Below are positions 24,402 through 36,540 of a stretch of DNA of 64,000 nucleotides, one piece after another (positions within the stretch are counted from its first letter, which is position 1; each line of letters starts with the position of its first letter). A program made the translations under genes and the position numbers. The notes below the pieces were generated by a model, which saw only the letters and a program-made list of their open reading frames with translations, was not told the origin of the DNA and ran no database searches. This DNA comes from Styela clava (taxonomy: Eukaryota > Chordata > Ascidiacea > Stolidobranchia > Styelidae): the NCBI RefSeq assembly GCF_964204865.1, contig NC_135250.1, forward strand, positions 23,923,395-23,987,394, in the 5' to 3' direction.

Positions 24402-26201
24402 CGATTGCAACATACGATTAAAAGGTATACCAGAGCCACTCCGAATATCATAAATTCTCCAATGATCTGAGACGTTTCTTTATTTCTTTGATAGGTTCCT
24501 GAGAATGGCACTAAAATAGAAAATAGCAGACCTATTAACAACAACTTAACATCCATAACCATGGCCAAGCGAAATTTAAAATTCAACTGAATGCATATAA
24601 ACGAAAATAGGACACGGAGGTTATACTTACACTGATCCTTTCTTGTCCTGCTGACAATGGTACAATTCTGCGTGTAAGGAATACAGGTGACAGCACATGC
24701 GTCATAATCTCCATCAAACAAAGATAGTTTAAACCAAACAATTATCACTGCGACAGCCTGAAAATTCAAGCTTTTTATGAAATATTCCATGGTATAAAGT
24801 TTAAAAAACGTATTCTGTAGTGGTAATGTCAATATTGCTGAAAAACCGCATTTAATATTTAGTTATACACTAAAATTCTTACACGAACTCATAACCTACT
24901 AGGCGTAGATTTCTTGCACTTTGGAATGAAGCATGTAGTCGACTTCTAACATTTAGCTAAAACTCAATTTTTCTTACTTGAGCATTGGCTTGAAACCATT
25001 TCTTTCCTTTAGCATTGGGGACGTTTTTAAGTGCACAATAGCAACAACACCAGAATACGACTGGCAATTTTCCTTTTTGTTTTTCCTTTTGCATATTCCT
25101 TCAAATTAAAAAGAGTAAGAGGAAAAATTTCTCTAGTTGTAAAACAGTAAATCGTTATATCCGCATTTAATGCTAACCATGGCTGTTTTTTAAGCCGTGC
25201 AAGACGCAAAATCCGCTTTACGAATGACCGGTATGAGGTAATATTGCTTTTTAACATTTTTAAAGCAAAATGTTTGACGTATATACCATGTGGATGAAAA
25301 TAAATAAATGGCTAATACAATAGATATGTATTTATTTACCCATAAATAGATTCCAGACGCCATTGTCTTGAGCAAGGCTTAGCAGATACAACGAGAACGC
25401 AGGGATGAGAAAGAACAGCAAGCTATAGAAGAGGTTCCAATCTACTGCAATCTACATTAAAAATAGGGAACTTTTTTTAAAATGTTTTCGAACTATTTAA
25501 GAAGTTGGACATTTCTGAAGTAATAATTGGCTACTCACAGCATGTCTGCGTATTGGTTCTGCAAGGACATCAAAATATTTCATCCACGAATATCTTTTCA
25601 AGTAGAGCAGTCCCGATAAAAGCAGTAGCTTTCAGAATTGGAGATAATGTGGTTTTCCTTGCTCCATCCAGATATTGTTTGAGCATGGCATGTGGAAGTC
25701 TCGATGGTTGAGCGGACATAATTGCAATTGAATAGAGTGCAATATGAATATCAATAATCTCAGAAAATATGCAACAAATGATGCTTATTCCAAACTTTAT
25801 AACAGCATAAGTAAAAAGTGTAATAATTACGATTTGACGACGACATGCAGGTTGACAGAAACACAGACAAAATATACCCCGCGAAAAAGTTACAATCATT
25901 CTTTTAATATTTCCTCTCTTAAAACAGCCCGATGTAAAATTACTTATATTTATTGTTTACATCGATCTAATAAAGCAGTGTTATTCAACATTGTCAGTGA
26001 CGCGAATCCCAATGGAACATTCCAGAGGTGCGAGGAACCCAAGTGTAACACTTGTAGGGCTGTATGTAAGAAGAATTATATAAACTATGAATATACATAA
26101 AATCAAGCCTAATACTTATAAACAAATATTCTTTAAATATAGCAAGTTTAATAATAGTGATAAGCCCAATGTGATCATATTTAAACAACCTTCATATAAT
26201 A

Positions 26202-27005
26202 ATATATACCAAGGTGGTCCCAACCAGGCCCGTGGGTCACATGTGGCCCCGCCGCTTCATTATCTGTGGCCCGCGTCGCTTTTGCGCGAGGGTAAACAAA
26301 AAAAATCGTATTTGGTGCTGTTTTGTCATAAGAATAACCAGAAAAATCTTTTTACAAATTGTTACATCACTAATGTCAATGAATTGACTAGTGTTATGGC
26401 TATCTGAGGCTAGTCTACATTGTTAACTGGCTGTCTATTGTTTTTGTCGGGAATATATGCTAACAAAATAGGCTTCATAGAAAACTAAAATCGAATGAGA
26501 AATATATTAGCCTAGGTTGGTTATGCTTTATAACTAAATATTAAGGTAATGGCCAAACAATATAATTCCTCCCGGGTGTTTTTTTTGCAACAATGACAAA
26601 TGCCTATATGTCAGAAAATTTAGTATTTACCCTCCTGTATCTGAAATTTGGTAACCAATCAATCTGCAATTATTTGTAAGTTATTTTGTAAACATGAGTT
26701 TAAAAAGAAAGCTGGTCATTTAAAACAGACAATCTAAAATGGCATTTTCTCTTTTTTGAACTTTCTCCGTTATGAGTTTAAAATCTTACACTAAATGTAG
26801 TTATAGTAAGATTTTTGTACGTTTTAGTGAGTTTTTGCATGTTTTATCTTGATAAATGATAAATATTGAGCAATGTGTTTGGACAATAAAAGTGGTTGTA
26901 TTGCACTGTTTACCTATTCTTGGCGCTATTGTGGGCCGCGTACAACACAAAAAAATATTAGTGTGGTCCGCAAAGCCGACAACCTTAGACCACCCTGATA
27001 TAGAC
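26202..27005. mobile_element. Non-autonomous hAT-like element (788 bp) with 8-bp TSD
   Basis: Element 26,210-26,997 has termini CAAGGTGGTCCCAACC and, inverted, CAGGGTGGTCTAAGG. The flanks ATATATAC and ATATAGAC match at 7 of 8 bases. The orthologous insertion at about 51,766-52,560 in copy B shows that it pre-dates the segmental duplication. Confidence 0.78.
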
Positions 27006-27282
27006 TATCGGATTTAGATAAAAACCTGCGAAACCCCTGGGCTGCACTGACAGAACCCTGGTTAAAACCACTGCAAAAACTAACACTGGTTTAATTATAA
27101 AGACAACTTGATAAATACGACCTCTACACCAATTTATTAGTCGTCACTCGATGACACACAGTATTACGTCACACAACCTGATTACATTGCCTTTTGTTCT
27201 AGAACCTGTGCTTCGGGAGCACTATTGATGACAAATAAGCGGAACTATATGCTACCAACAACTACGTTATATCTATACAATC

Positions 27283-27609
27283 TGCACTGAGTGGCCATAA
27301 CTTTGGCGTTAATGGAAGAGACTGCATCGTATAATGCAGCAGTAGGCAAATCGTTTATATTTTTATATCCTGAATTTGTGGCCGGTGCTCGATTTAATAG
27401 CGAGTAGCTATTATGAGCATCATGGGCCATGTCTCCATATCGTGACAAAAATTTTCAGAAAAAATGATTTGAACACCGCTACAAAGTTTACGTCAATAAA
27501 CCATTAGGAATAAGGAAATGAGCGTTTAAAATATTTTGCCATTTGACCTAATATCGGACTTTTTCATACTTCAACTATTGCAGATGAAATAGCAATGCTA
27601 AAATGAAAC
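27283..27609. other. Spacer between duplicate segments, left of the BEL element
   Basis: Unique sequence with no gene recognised. With 44,511-44,734 it makes up roughly 550 bp of spacer into which the retrotransposon inserted. Confidence 0.5.
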
Positions 27610-27614
27610 AGCAC

Positions 27615-28535
27615 TGTAACACCTTTTCTATGTATCCTGGCCAATACAGGTGTCGCATAAGGGGGTGACTGAAATATCTGGCTGTTCTTTGGTTCTTGAA
27701 AAACTATTCGAAAACGCGCAACTCTCAGTGTGTCCTCCAATGCCACAAATATCAAATGTTGTACAATGAAATTTGATATATTGAAATAAATCCAGTAAAA
27801 CAGTTCACAATGTTGAATGAGGTTAAAGAGGTGTAGCGTACTAATAACAGAATGATGCAATGTGTATGGTGATGTGTAGCGTAGCGGTTTTCTGAATTTA
27901 AATGAAAATATTCAAATACAGACCACAGAAAATAACAATAATGCATTAAAGCACTTGCAAACTTAATCATTAAACAATGTGACATTGTCTAGCTCTACTG
28001 ACAGTATTTAATTAACATGAAATACTATATACTATTTAAATACCAATTAATTATTATTATTTGGAATATTATTTGAACTAATAACAAGAATTCTTATCAT
28101 AAACAACAAATACTAAAACTTACCGAAACGTTTTAAGCCAGGCGATAACAAATATTCAGAAATAACTTCAATTTCAGTTCAGGATTCAGAGAATCAATCA
28201 ATCAAATTACAGTCTATTTATAACTTATATAATATTCTACAATAAAAGTTACAGCAGTTATATGTTCCAATAACATAAGCCTTGGGTATGGGCAATTATT
28301 ATCCCTACAACCGGACGTTAAACGTAACTAATTTAACACATAAAAGCAATCTATGCGAATATTAAGCAACGACTGCCGTCAAACACGGCAGCGAGTCACG
28401 TGAGAGCGAGGCAAGATTAGACTTGTCCAGCGAGAGTCGATTGCAACATATGTGGACAGCTGGAATTTTCCATTTGTCGTTTCACTTTAGGGAAATCCCC
28501 ATTGATAGAAGATAATGCCAATTTTCGAACTTACA
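27615..28535 (-). repeat. 3' LTR of the BEL element
   Basis: Nearly identical to 43,584-44,505. It is bounded by TG...CA and preceded on the minus strand by the purine tract. Confidence 0.92.
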
Positions 28536-28556
28536 TAAACTCCCCCCAAATGTATG
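28536..28556 (-). other. Polypurine tract of the BEL element
   Basis: On the minus strand TTTGGGGGGAGTTTA immediately precedes the 3' LTR, the expected site for plus-strand priming. Confidence 0.7.
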
Positions 28557-28741
28557 CATTGGGACAATAAATACATTTCCCTTAAAAACAAAAAGTTCAA
28601 AAATTGCAGAAAACGAAATTATGGTCAAATAATAAAAATTGACGAAATCTCAACTTGTATGTACATGTGCAATATTTTCAAGATTTCTCATCTTGAATAA
28701 ACAGTCCATAAAAAGCTGTTTTAAACAGTTCAGTTCTTTCA

Positions 28742-31700
28742 TTACTTTTCTTCCACATTTGCTTCTTGAATGAAACATAACTTGTTGATTGGTCTTCTCA
28801 GTACTCCCCATTGAGTTTTGACATCTACATTACGAACTATGTCAAATCGATCCGGATATGTGTTGACAATTCGTCCCATTTCCCATTTGCCCCTTGGTAC
28901 ACTGTTGTTTACCACAAGTACTATGTCCCCAACAGTGAAGTTTCTTGTCTTGTCCGGCCATTTTTGACGAATGGCTATGGTTGGCAAATATTCTTTGCAG
29001 AATCTCCTCCAGAACTCGTCAGCAAGAAGTTGAACTCGACGCCACTGTAGACGACTATAGGAATCTTGATTATTGAATAATCCAGGTGAAATACATGGTG
29101 TTGGTTTTTGCAGAAGTAGATGATTTGGAGATAATGGTGCATTATCTCTTGGATCAAAAGAAACTGGACACAAAGGTCTTGAATTGATTATGTATTCTGC
29201 CTCCAGGAGTGCAGTATGCAGAACATCTTGAGATACAACAGGAGATTTGTAAAATATCTTGTTCAAAATTCTTCTTATTGATCGAATTAAAATTTCCCAG
29301 GAACCTCCTTGGTTGCTGGCTGTTGGAGTATTGAAATACCAGCGGATTTCTTGTTTTTTGAAGAATCCATCTAATTTGGTATGATCGAGCTTATGCATTT
29401 CTTCTCGTAATATTCGTTCTGCTCCAACAAAATTAGTTCCATTGTCACTGTGCAATTCAAAAGGTTTTGATCTTCTTGCCATAAACCTCCTAAGAGCATT
29501 TATGAAAGCATCAGTGGATAAATCTTCTGCCAGTTCAATATGTACAGCTCTTGTTGTGAGGCATGTAAATATGCAGCCATATCTTTTGATTTCACTTCTC
29601 CCACGTTTGATCAAATATGGGCCGAAGAAGTCGATTCCTGTTGAATAGAATGGTGGTTGACCAACCTTTAGACGAGCAGATGGCAGTTCAGCCATTAACT
29701 GTTCTCCTTGTCGTGTGTTAGCTTTTCTGCAGGTCACACATTTATTTAATTCATGCCGAATTGTTGCTCTCGGTCTTGTGATCCAGTATTTTTCACGAAT
29801 AACATTCCAAGTATGAGAAACACTTGAATGTCCAACTTTCTTGTGATAGAAGTCAATGATTAATCTGGTTAAGTGGTGATCATTTGGTAAAATGATGGGA
29901 TGTCGCATTTCGAATGAAATAGGAGCTTTATCCAACCTCCCCCCAATCCGTAGAATTCCATCAGTTATAATTGGATCTAGTTTTGCAATTGACTTTGTAT
30001 GCTCAGCTTTCTTCATCTCGTGACGAGCCTTCCTGTCACCAATTTCACTTTTGTCTGATAAATTATCAATGACAGATTTGTAATTCTGCTGCTGAACATA
30101 TTTCACAAGTGCTTGCTCTGCGTATTGCATTTCTTCCACAGTTATATTTCTTGTGGTAACAGAATTGTGGTTACGAAGGAAACTTTTATAGCGTAACACC
30201 CATGCAGTGGCAATCTTGAGCCTTTGTAAATCAGAAAAGCTTTTAATGAAGTTGTCAATTGTGTCAATATCCGAAGCAATAATTGTTGCCACTTTCTTTC
30301 TTTCAATTGGCTGAAATTCATCAGGCAGGTCCGTTTTATCTTCAGAATTTCTTGGCCAACTATCTTCGGTCTTCCATAAAAATTCAGGTGCAAGCAGCCA
30401 ACGACTTTTATTGATGAGAGTTTTCAATGATAAGCCTCGTGATGCGTCATCAGCCGGATTGATTTTTGAAGGCACTTGTCGCCATTGAGACGGCTTTGAC
30501 TGTCGATGAATCTTGGCCAATCTATTTGCAACGAAGGTACGAAAACGTTTTCTTGGATTACATATGCTTTGACGCACTGCACTCGAATCAGTCCAAAATA
30601 CGGACTCACAATCGGAATAATTCAACTTTAATCGTAGCCACTTATCTGCCTTTACAGCTAGCACAGCAGCAACAAGTTCAAGTCTAGGAATGCTTTCAGC
30701 CCTCGGAGGAGCCACCTTTGCTTTACCACATAAAAATGAGCAGTGTATTTGATTATTTCCATCGACCAGCCTCAAATACGAAACTACACCATAACCGAAG
30801 CTAGAAGCATCTGAAAAATGGTGTATCTCACAATGTTTGATATTTCCAAATTCTTGTGGCTTGAAACATCTTGGAATCGAAATATATTCAAGATCAGTGA
30901 GCTGTTTGAACCAAGTGTCCCAGTCTTTAATATTGTCTTCTGTAATTACTTCATCCCAGCCGAAACCTTTTTTGATGATTTCTTGTTGCAACATTTTTGC
31001 TACCAGAATCACGGGAGCGAGCATTCCCAGGGGATCAAATAGTGAATTAACTGCAGATAAAATTGTCCTTCTTGTATATGTCTTCAACTTAGGTACAGTT
31101 GAACGAAATTGAAAAGCATCGGCATCTACATTCCAGAAAACTCCAAGAACACGCTCTTTTCGAGGTTCATGCAAATCCAACTCTTTCACAGATTTGGTAT
31201 GTTCAGATTCTGGGATATTGGCCATCACAGTGGAACTATTTGAAATCCACTTCGTTAGATTGAAACCTCCCTTCTTCATCAAATTACAAAGTTGTGTTTT
31301 TGTGTTTATTGCATCTTCATCACTATCAGAAGATGTAAGACAGTCATCTACATAAAATCCATTTTCAATAATCTCACAAATTCTTTTATCAAATTCATGA
31401 CCAAATCGTTTTCCGGTTTCCTTCAAGCAGAATGAAGCAATGCAAGGTGAACTGCAAGCTCCAAATATATGACGTTCCATGAAATATAATTCTGCCTTCT
31501 TTAAAATATCACCATTTGGCCACCAAAGAAATCGCAGAGCATTGCAATCTTCTTTCTTAACTTTAATTTGATGAAACATAGCTTCAATATCAGCAACTAA
31601 AGCTATGCGTCCCTTACGAAATTGAGTCAACACACCAATAAGGCTTGACACCAAGTCTGGTCCAGGCATGAGAGTGTCATTAAGAGAAACACCTTTATAA

Positions 31701-33586
31701 ATTGCAGCACAATCAAATACGATACGCACTTTCGGTTTGTTTGCGGTACACACCGGGTGGTGGCACAAATACCAAACAGGACCTGCAGGGATATCTTCTT
31801 CTTGCGAAAGCTTTTTCGCAAAACCTTTTGTAATATATTCCTGCATTTTTTCTGTGTATTTCTCTCTCAAATCATCATTTTTAGACAAACGTTTATGGAG
31901 ATACTCCAATCTGCGTTCAGCCAATGCACGACTTCCGCTCGGCAGCTGTGTCCCAGGACGCCAAGGTAAAGGTATTGTGAAATGACCATCGAAATGCTCT
32001 ACAGAGCTCTTCAGAAAATTTAGAACATGTCTATCTTCTTTCGAGGTTGGAAATGTCAAATCTCCAATCTCATCTTCAAAATCAGTGTACCATGTTCTTC
32101 TTATCTCTTCTTCGAGTAACATATCAGACTTCACAAAGTTGACATGAATCTTGTGCGTTGATGGCATATTCACTGATGGTCCAATAATCGACCATCCCAA
32201 TGGAGACTTTTGTGCAAATGGCTGCTTCTTGTTTCCAGTTCGAACTTCCAACACATGATGTGCATATGGACAATCAGTTCCAATAAGCAGAGAAACATTT
32301 TTATTTTTAATTTTACGTAGATTAAGTTCTTGCAGATGAGGAAGTAGCTTGAGTTCTTCTTCAGATGGAATAGGATTTGGTTGAACTGGAATCTTGTCAA
32401 TAGACATCACATTTTCAATGAATATTTCTTCTGCATCGTCAATTGATGCAACAGTGAGATTTACAACAACACCATCATGCATGACTGGTCGTTGTCCTAA
32501 TGTGTTGATTTCAACAGTTCTTTGTTTTCCAGTCAAACCAAGTTCTTCAATTACGCTTGTTTCACAAAAAGTTGTGTCGGACCCAATATCGACCAGAGCA
32601 TATGTTTCCACTTCAACGTTATTTGCTCGAATCCTGACAGGCAAAATATTTCTGTAAGTATACATGGAGCTCTTGCATGCATTTGAATTAGCTTGAACTG
32701 CAGTAGTCACATTCTTCTGAATTGAGCTTTGTTTGTCATCATTCTTTTTGAAGTTTGCATTTTCTTCATTTTCTAATTTCTTTGTATTTAAATGCAACAA
32801 AGTATGATGTCTTCGTCCACACCCTTTAACAGAGCATGTATATTGTGACTTGCAGTCCTTTACCAAGTGACCTCCACGTAGACAATTGAAGCAGAAACCA
32901 ATTTCTTTCAGGAATTTTACTCGTTCTTCAATCGATTTAGAATTAAACTTTTCACATTTTGACAAAAGGTGGGAAAAGGAACAACACTTACATTTTAAAA
33001 TAGCAGGACTCTGGACATGAGAAGTTGCTTTGACATCCTCAGTTTTCACAGTATAAGTTGTAGACTTTCGTGTTGATTGCCGTTTTTGTTGTGGCTTATC
33101 TTCACGTCTTCTGATGTTCAATGATTTCGCAGTATTTGAACCTGCAATATCAGCTTCCTCTTCAATGAAATCAGCCAAGTCCCATATCTGAGCCTTTTTA
33201 CCAGTATTATTTTTGATCTTCACAGCTTTCCTTTCCCATCCTTTCTGTGAGCTGTATGGTAGCTTACTGGCAAAATCGATAATACGATCAGATGTATTCA
33301 TTTCTCCAAGGCTATCAAGCTTACCGAGCACAAGAACACATTTTCTCATTAAAAGAGCATAGTCTTGCAGTGCTGCATGATCATCTGGTTTTATATTCGA
33401 ACAACGATGCAACTGTTCTTTAAAAGCTTCAGTTACAACATCTGAATCTCCAAATTTCTTATGAAGAATATCTTTAGCCTTGGCATAACCCACTTCTGGT
33501 TCAAATATAGAACAGTGTTGTATGAGCGATTTCGCTTTTCCTTTGCATTGATGCAGTAAGAAAGCTAATTTCAAGGCATCTGTGGG
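28742..33586 (-). CDS. BEL/Pao pol and distal gag: nucleocapsid, protease, RT, RNase H, integrase
   Basis: About 1,610 residues are uninterrupted to the stop at 28,742. In order (approximate residues): gag-like helical region 1-150; zinc-knuckle cysteine/histidine clusters 195-260; aspartic protease motif ALVDIGSDTTFC near 326-337; reverse transcriptase with VADIEAMF near 660 and YVDD at 741-744; RNase H with HHFSDASSFG near 919-928; integrase with an HHCC zinc motif then the catalytic D (TGIDFFG), D (HSDNGTNF) and E (NQGGSWE); and a C-terminal domain. All catalytic acidic residues are present. The protease has DIG rather than the usual DSG/DTG. The frame at the upstream end runs into the target duplication of the inserted transposon; it was once continuous with gag at 42,386-43,560. 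No envelope gene is seen. Confidence 0.93.
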   Translation of the reverse strand, partial: PTDALKLAFLLHQCKGKAKSLIQHCSIFEPEVGYAKAKDILHKKFGDSDVVTEAFKEQLHRCSNIKPDDHAALQDYALLMRKCVLVLGKLDSLGEMNTSDRIIDFASKLPYSSQKGWERKAVKIKNNTGKKAQIWDLADFIEEEADIAGSNTAKSLNIRRREDKPQQKRQSTRKSTTYTVKTEDVKATSHVQSPAILKCKCCSFSHLLSKCEKFNSKSIEERVKFLKEIGFCFNCLRGGHLVKDCKSQYTCSVKGCGRRHHTLLHLNTKKLENEENANFKKNDDKQSSIQKNVTTAVQANSNACKSSMYTYRNILPVRIRANNVEVETYALVDIGSDTTFCETSVIEELGLTGKQRTVEINTLGQRPVMHDGVVVNLTVASIDDAEEIFIENVMSIDKIPVQPNPIPSEEELKLLPHLQELNLRKIKNKNVSLLIGTDCPYAHHVLEVRTGNKKQPFAQKSPLGWSIIGPSVNMPSTHKIHVNFVKSDMLLEEEIRRTWYTDFEDEIGDLTFPTSKEDRHVLNFLKSSVEHFDGHFTIPLPWRPGTQLPSGSRALAERRLEYLHKRLSKNDDLREKYTEKMQEYITKGFAKKLSQEEDIPAGPVWYLCHHPVCTANKPKVRIVFDCAAIYKGVSLNDTLMPGPDLVSSLIGVLTQFRKGRIALVADIEAMFHQIKVKKEDCNALRFLWWPNGDILKKAELYFMERHIFGACSSPCIASFCLKETGKRFGHEFDKRICEIIENGFYVDDCLTSSDSDEDAINTKTQLCNLMKKGGFNLTKWISNSSTVMANIPESEHTKSVKELDLHEPRKERVLGVFWNVDADAFQFRSTVPKLKTYTRRTILSAVNSLFDPLGMLAPVILVAKMLQQEIIKKGFGWDEVITEDNIKDWDTWFKQLTDLEYISIPRCFKPQEFGNIKHCEIHHFSDASSFGYGVVSYLRLVDGNNQIHCSFLCGKAKVAPPRAESIPRLELVAAVLAVKADKWLRLKLNYSDCESVFWTDSSAVRQSICNPRKRFRTFVANRLAKIHRQSKPSQWRQVPSKINPADDASRGLSLKTLINKSRWLLAPEFLWKTEDSWPRNSEDKTDLPDEFQPIERKKVATIIASDIDTIDNFIKSFSDLQRLKIATAWVLRYKSFLRNHNSVTTRNITVEEMQYAEQALVKYVQQQNYKSVIDNLSDKSEIGDRKARHEMKKAEHTKSIAKLDPIITDGILRIGGRLDKAPISFEMRHPIILPNDHHLTRLIIDFYHKKVGHSSVSHTWNVIREKYWITRPRATIRHELNKCVTCRKANTRQGEQLMAELPSARLKVGQPPFYSTGIDFFGPYLIKRGRSEIKRYGCIFTCLTTRAVHIELAEDLSTDAFINALRRFMARRSKPFELHSDNGTNFVGAERILREEMHKLDHTKLDGFFKKQEIRWYFNTPTASNQGGSWEILIRSIRRILNKIFYKSPVVSQDVLHTALLEAEYIINSRPLCPVSFDPRDNAPLSPNHLLLQKPTPCISPGLFNNQDSYSRLQWRRVQLLADEFWRRFCKEYLPTIAIRQKWPDKTRNFTVGDIVLVVNNSVPRGKWEMGRIVNTYPDRFDIVRNVDVKTQWGVLRRPINKLCFIQEANVEEK

Positions 33587-33849
33587 ACCTCTGTCAAGCT
33601 AGCAAAATGCTAGCAAAATCTTGCTGCACGAAAACACGAAGTCATAAAAAGTGTTTCATTATAAAATTTATGATTAAAAATTAATTTAATCGTACTCAGC
33701 AAATGCGATCTATCATTTTCGTGTATAAATACAATACCAGTATCCAGTCTCATGTGAATAAATTAAAATTGTATACTTTGGTATGATGATATTATGTAAG
33801 TATTGCAATAAAATAATGTATACGTGTCAAAAACATATACGTGAATAAC

Positions 33850-36540
33850 AATGAGGTTCTCAAAAAAATTAATTTTTGTCGGAAAATTTAAACAAGAGAC
33901 CGAGACAAAACTCGATCAGTTTTCTAACAAAACACATTTAATACAACGCAATAATATAAATTTCACAAAAATGCCAAAAATCGTTGAATTGACCCAAAAT
34001 TTGAACAAGATCTGCCTTCGGGACTCAAAAAATATTTTGAGTATGGATATATGAAGTAATCATCTTTCCAATCAAATAAACAAATTGGGAAAGAACACAA
34101 TCAGTTTTCTAACAAAATTCAACGCAATAACGTAAATTTCCTAAAAATCAGAAAAATCGTTAAATTGACCCAAAATTTGAACAAGATCCGCCTTTGGGGC
34201 TCAAACAATATTTGGAGTATGGATTTATACCTTAGACATCTTTCTAATCAAATAAAGAAATTGGAAAAAAACTCGATCAGTTTTCTAACAAAATACTTTT
34301 AATATAACGCAATAACGTAAATTTCTTAGAAATTCGATAAATCGTTAAATTGACCCAAAATTTGAACAAGATCTGCCTTTGGGGCTCAAAAAATATTATG
34401 AGTATGGATATCTGAATTCATCATCTTTCCAATGAAATAAAGAAATTGGAAAAAAACTCGATCAGTTTTCTAACAAAATACTTGTAATATAACGCAATAA
34501 CGTCAATTTCTTAGAAATTCGAAAACTCGTTAAATTGACCCAAAATTTGAACAAGATCTGCCTTTGGGGCTCAAAAAATATTATGAGTATAGATATCTGA
34601 ATTCATCATCTTTCCAATGGAATAAAGAAATTGGAAAAAAAACTCGATCAGTTTTCTAACAAAATGCTTTTAATATAACGCAATAACGAAAATTTCTTAG
34701 AAATTCGAAAAATCGTTAAATTGACCCAAAATTTGAACAAGATCTGCTTTTGGCGCTCAAAAAATATTGTGAGTATGAATATCTGAATCTATCATCTTTT
34801 CAATAAAATAAAGAAATTGGAAAAAAACTCGATCAGTTTTTTAACAAAATACTTTTAATATAACGCAATAACGTAAATTTCTTAAAAATTCGAAAAATCG
34901 TTAAATTGACCCAAAATTTGAACAGGAAATGCCTTTGGGGCTCAAAAAATATTTTGGGTATGGATATCTGAATCCATCATCTTTCCAATGAAATAAAGAA
35001 ATTGGAAAAAAACTCGATCAGTTTTCTAACAAAATACTTTTAATATAACGCAATAGCGTAAATTTCTTAGAAATTAGAAAAATCGTTAAATTGACCCAAA
35101 AATTGAACGAGATCTGCCTTTGAAGCTCAAAAAATGTTGTGAGTATGGATATCTGAATTCATCATCTTTTCAATGAAATAAAGAAATTGGAAAAAAACTC
35201 GATCAGTTTTTCAACAAAATACTTTTAATATAACGCAATAACGTGAATTTCTTAAAAATTCGAAGAATCGTTAAATTGACCCAAAATTTGAACAAGATCT
35301 GCCTTTGGGGCTCAAAAAATATTATGAGTTTAGATATCTGAATTCATCATCTTTCCAATGGAATAAAGAAATTGGAAAAAAACTCTATCAGTTTTCTATC
35401 AAAATACTTTTAATACAACGCAATAAATTTCCTAAAAATCCGAAAAATTGTTGAATTTACCCAAAATTTGAACAAGATCTGCCTTTGGGGCTCAAAAAAT
35501 ATTAAGAGTATGACTATCTGAATCCATCATCTTTCCAATGAAATAATGAAATTGGAAAAAAACTTGATCAGTTTTCTAACAAAATAATTTTAATATAACG
35601 CAATAACGTAAATTTCTTAGAAATTCGAAAAATCGTTAAATTGACCCAAAATTTGAACAAGACCTGCCTTTGGGGCTCAAAAAATATTATGAGTATGGAT
35701 ATCTGAATTCATCATCTTTCCAATGAAAAAAAAAATTGGAAAAAAACTCGATCAGTTTTCTAACAAAATACTTTTAATATAACGCAATAACGCAAATTTC
35801 TTAGAAATTCGAAAAATCGTTAAATTGACCCAAAATTTGAACAAGATCTGCCTTTGGGGCTCAAAAAAATATTTTGATTATTGGTATTTGAATTCATCAT
35901 CTTTCCAATAAAATAAAGAAATTGGAAAAAAACTCTATCAATTTTCTATCAAAATACTTTTAATACAACGCAATAAATTTCATAAAAATCCGAAAAATTG
36001 TTGAATTTACCCAAAATTTGAACAAGATCTGTCTTTGGGGCTTAAAAATTTGTTTTGACTATGAATTTATACTTCAGACATTCTTCCAATCAACACAAGA
36101 AATTGGGAAAAAACTCTTTCAGTTTTCTAGCAAAATACCTTTAATACAACGCAATACCGTAATTTTCTTAAAAATCCGAAAAATCGTTATATTGACCCAA
36201 AATTTGACCAAGATCCGCCTTTGGGGCTCAAAAAATATTTTGAGTATGGATATCTAAATTCATCATCTTTCCAATCAAATAAATAAATTGGAAAGAAACT
36301 CAATCAGTTTTTTAACAAAATACATGTGATACAACGCGATAACGTAAATTCCTTGAAAATCCGGAAAATCGTTAAATTGGCCCAAAATTTGAACAAGAAC
36401 AACCTTTGGGGCTCGAAAAATATTTTGGGTATGGATATCTGGATTTATCATCTTTCCAATCAAGTAAAGAAATTGGAAAATAAGACTACCAGTGTTCTAA
36501 CAAAATACTTTTAATACAACGCAAAAACGTAAATTTAACG
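33850..36540. repeat. Left arm array: about 14-15 units of about 183 bp
   Basis: The landmark ATTGGAAAAAAACTC recurs at about 34,262, 34,448, 34,636, 34,819, 35,006, 35,187 and onward to 36,474. Units include TTGACCCAAAATTTGAAC and GCCTTTGGGGCTCAAAA. Each unit is a variant, with outer units most diverged. No protein-coding signal; short frames in it are by-products. Confidence 0.95.

Larger units (their letters stand above)
21471..25719 (-). pseudogene. CALHM-like: CALHM-like channel gene, copy A (nonsense codon and frameshift)
   Basis: Seven exons on the minus strand: 25539-25719, 25340-25444, 24978-25098, 24631-24757, 24402-24510, 22440-22533 and 21471-21920. They match those of the copy at 45,998-51,296. 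Two lesions are visible. The codon at 25,570-25,572 is TGA where copy B has CGA, just before the CPC motif. The third exon is 121 bp instead of 122, so the frame is lost before the fourth exon. The remaining exons keep open frames with CALHM features (VIIVWFKLSLFDGDYDACA, then SQIIG and a last membrane helix). The last exon is 450 bp against 159 bp in copy B because of a 21-bp repeat encoding GTTEPGP/GTTESGP. Readthrough or use of a later start cannot be excluded, but a full-length channel is not encoded. Confidence 0.82.
18290..27282. repeat. Segmental duplication, copy A
   Basis: Most of this segment aligns in the same order and orientation with 44,735-52,930. Shared landmarks are the CHTOP-like gene, all seven CALHM-like exons, a hAT-like element (26,210-26,997) and the final GGAACTATATGC block. 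In the first CALHM exon I count 13 differences in 181 bp. Copy A has extra sequence: about 1.8 kb at 19,665-21,470, about 450 bp at 21,970-22,420 and about 1.6 kb in the intron 22,534-24,401. Confidence 0.88.

Noticed and set aside
25505-25711. Plus-strand frame opposite the first CALHM exon (also 51,082-51,366)
   Set aside because: Antisense of a real exon; the minus strand has CALHM motifs and splice sites.
28811-32657. Several plus-strand frames of 60-90 codons
   Set aside because: They are shadows of the minus-strand pol frame.
33850-36540. CRISPR-like array
   Set aside because: Units are about 183 bp, tandem without spacers, degenerate, in eukaryotic DNA and mirrored on the other side of a transposon.
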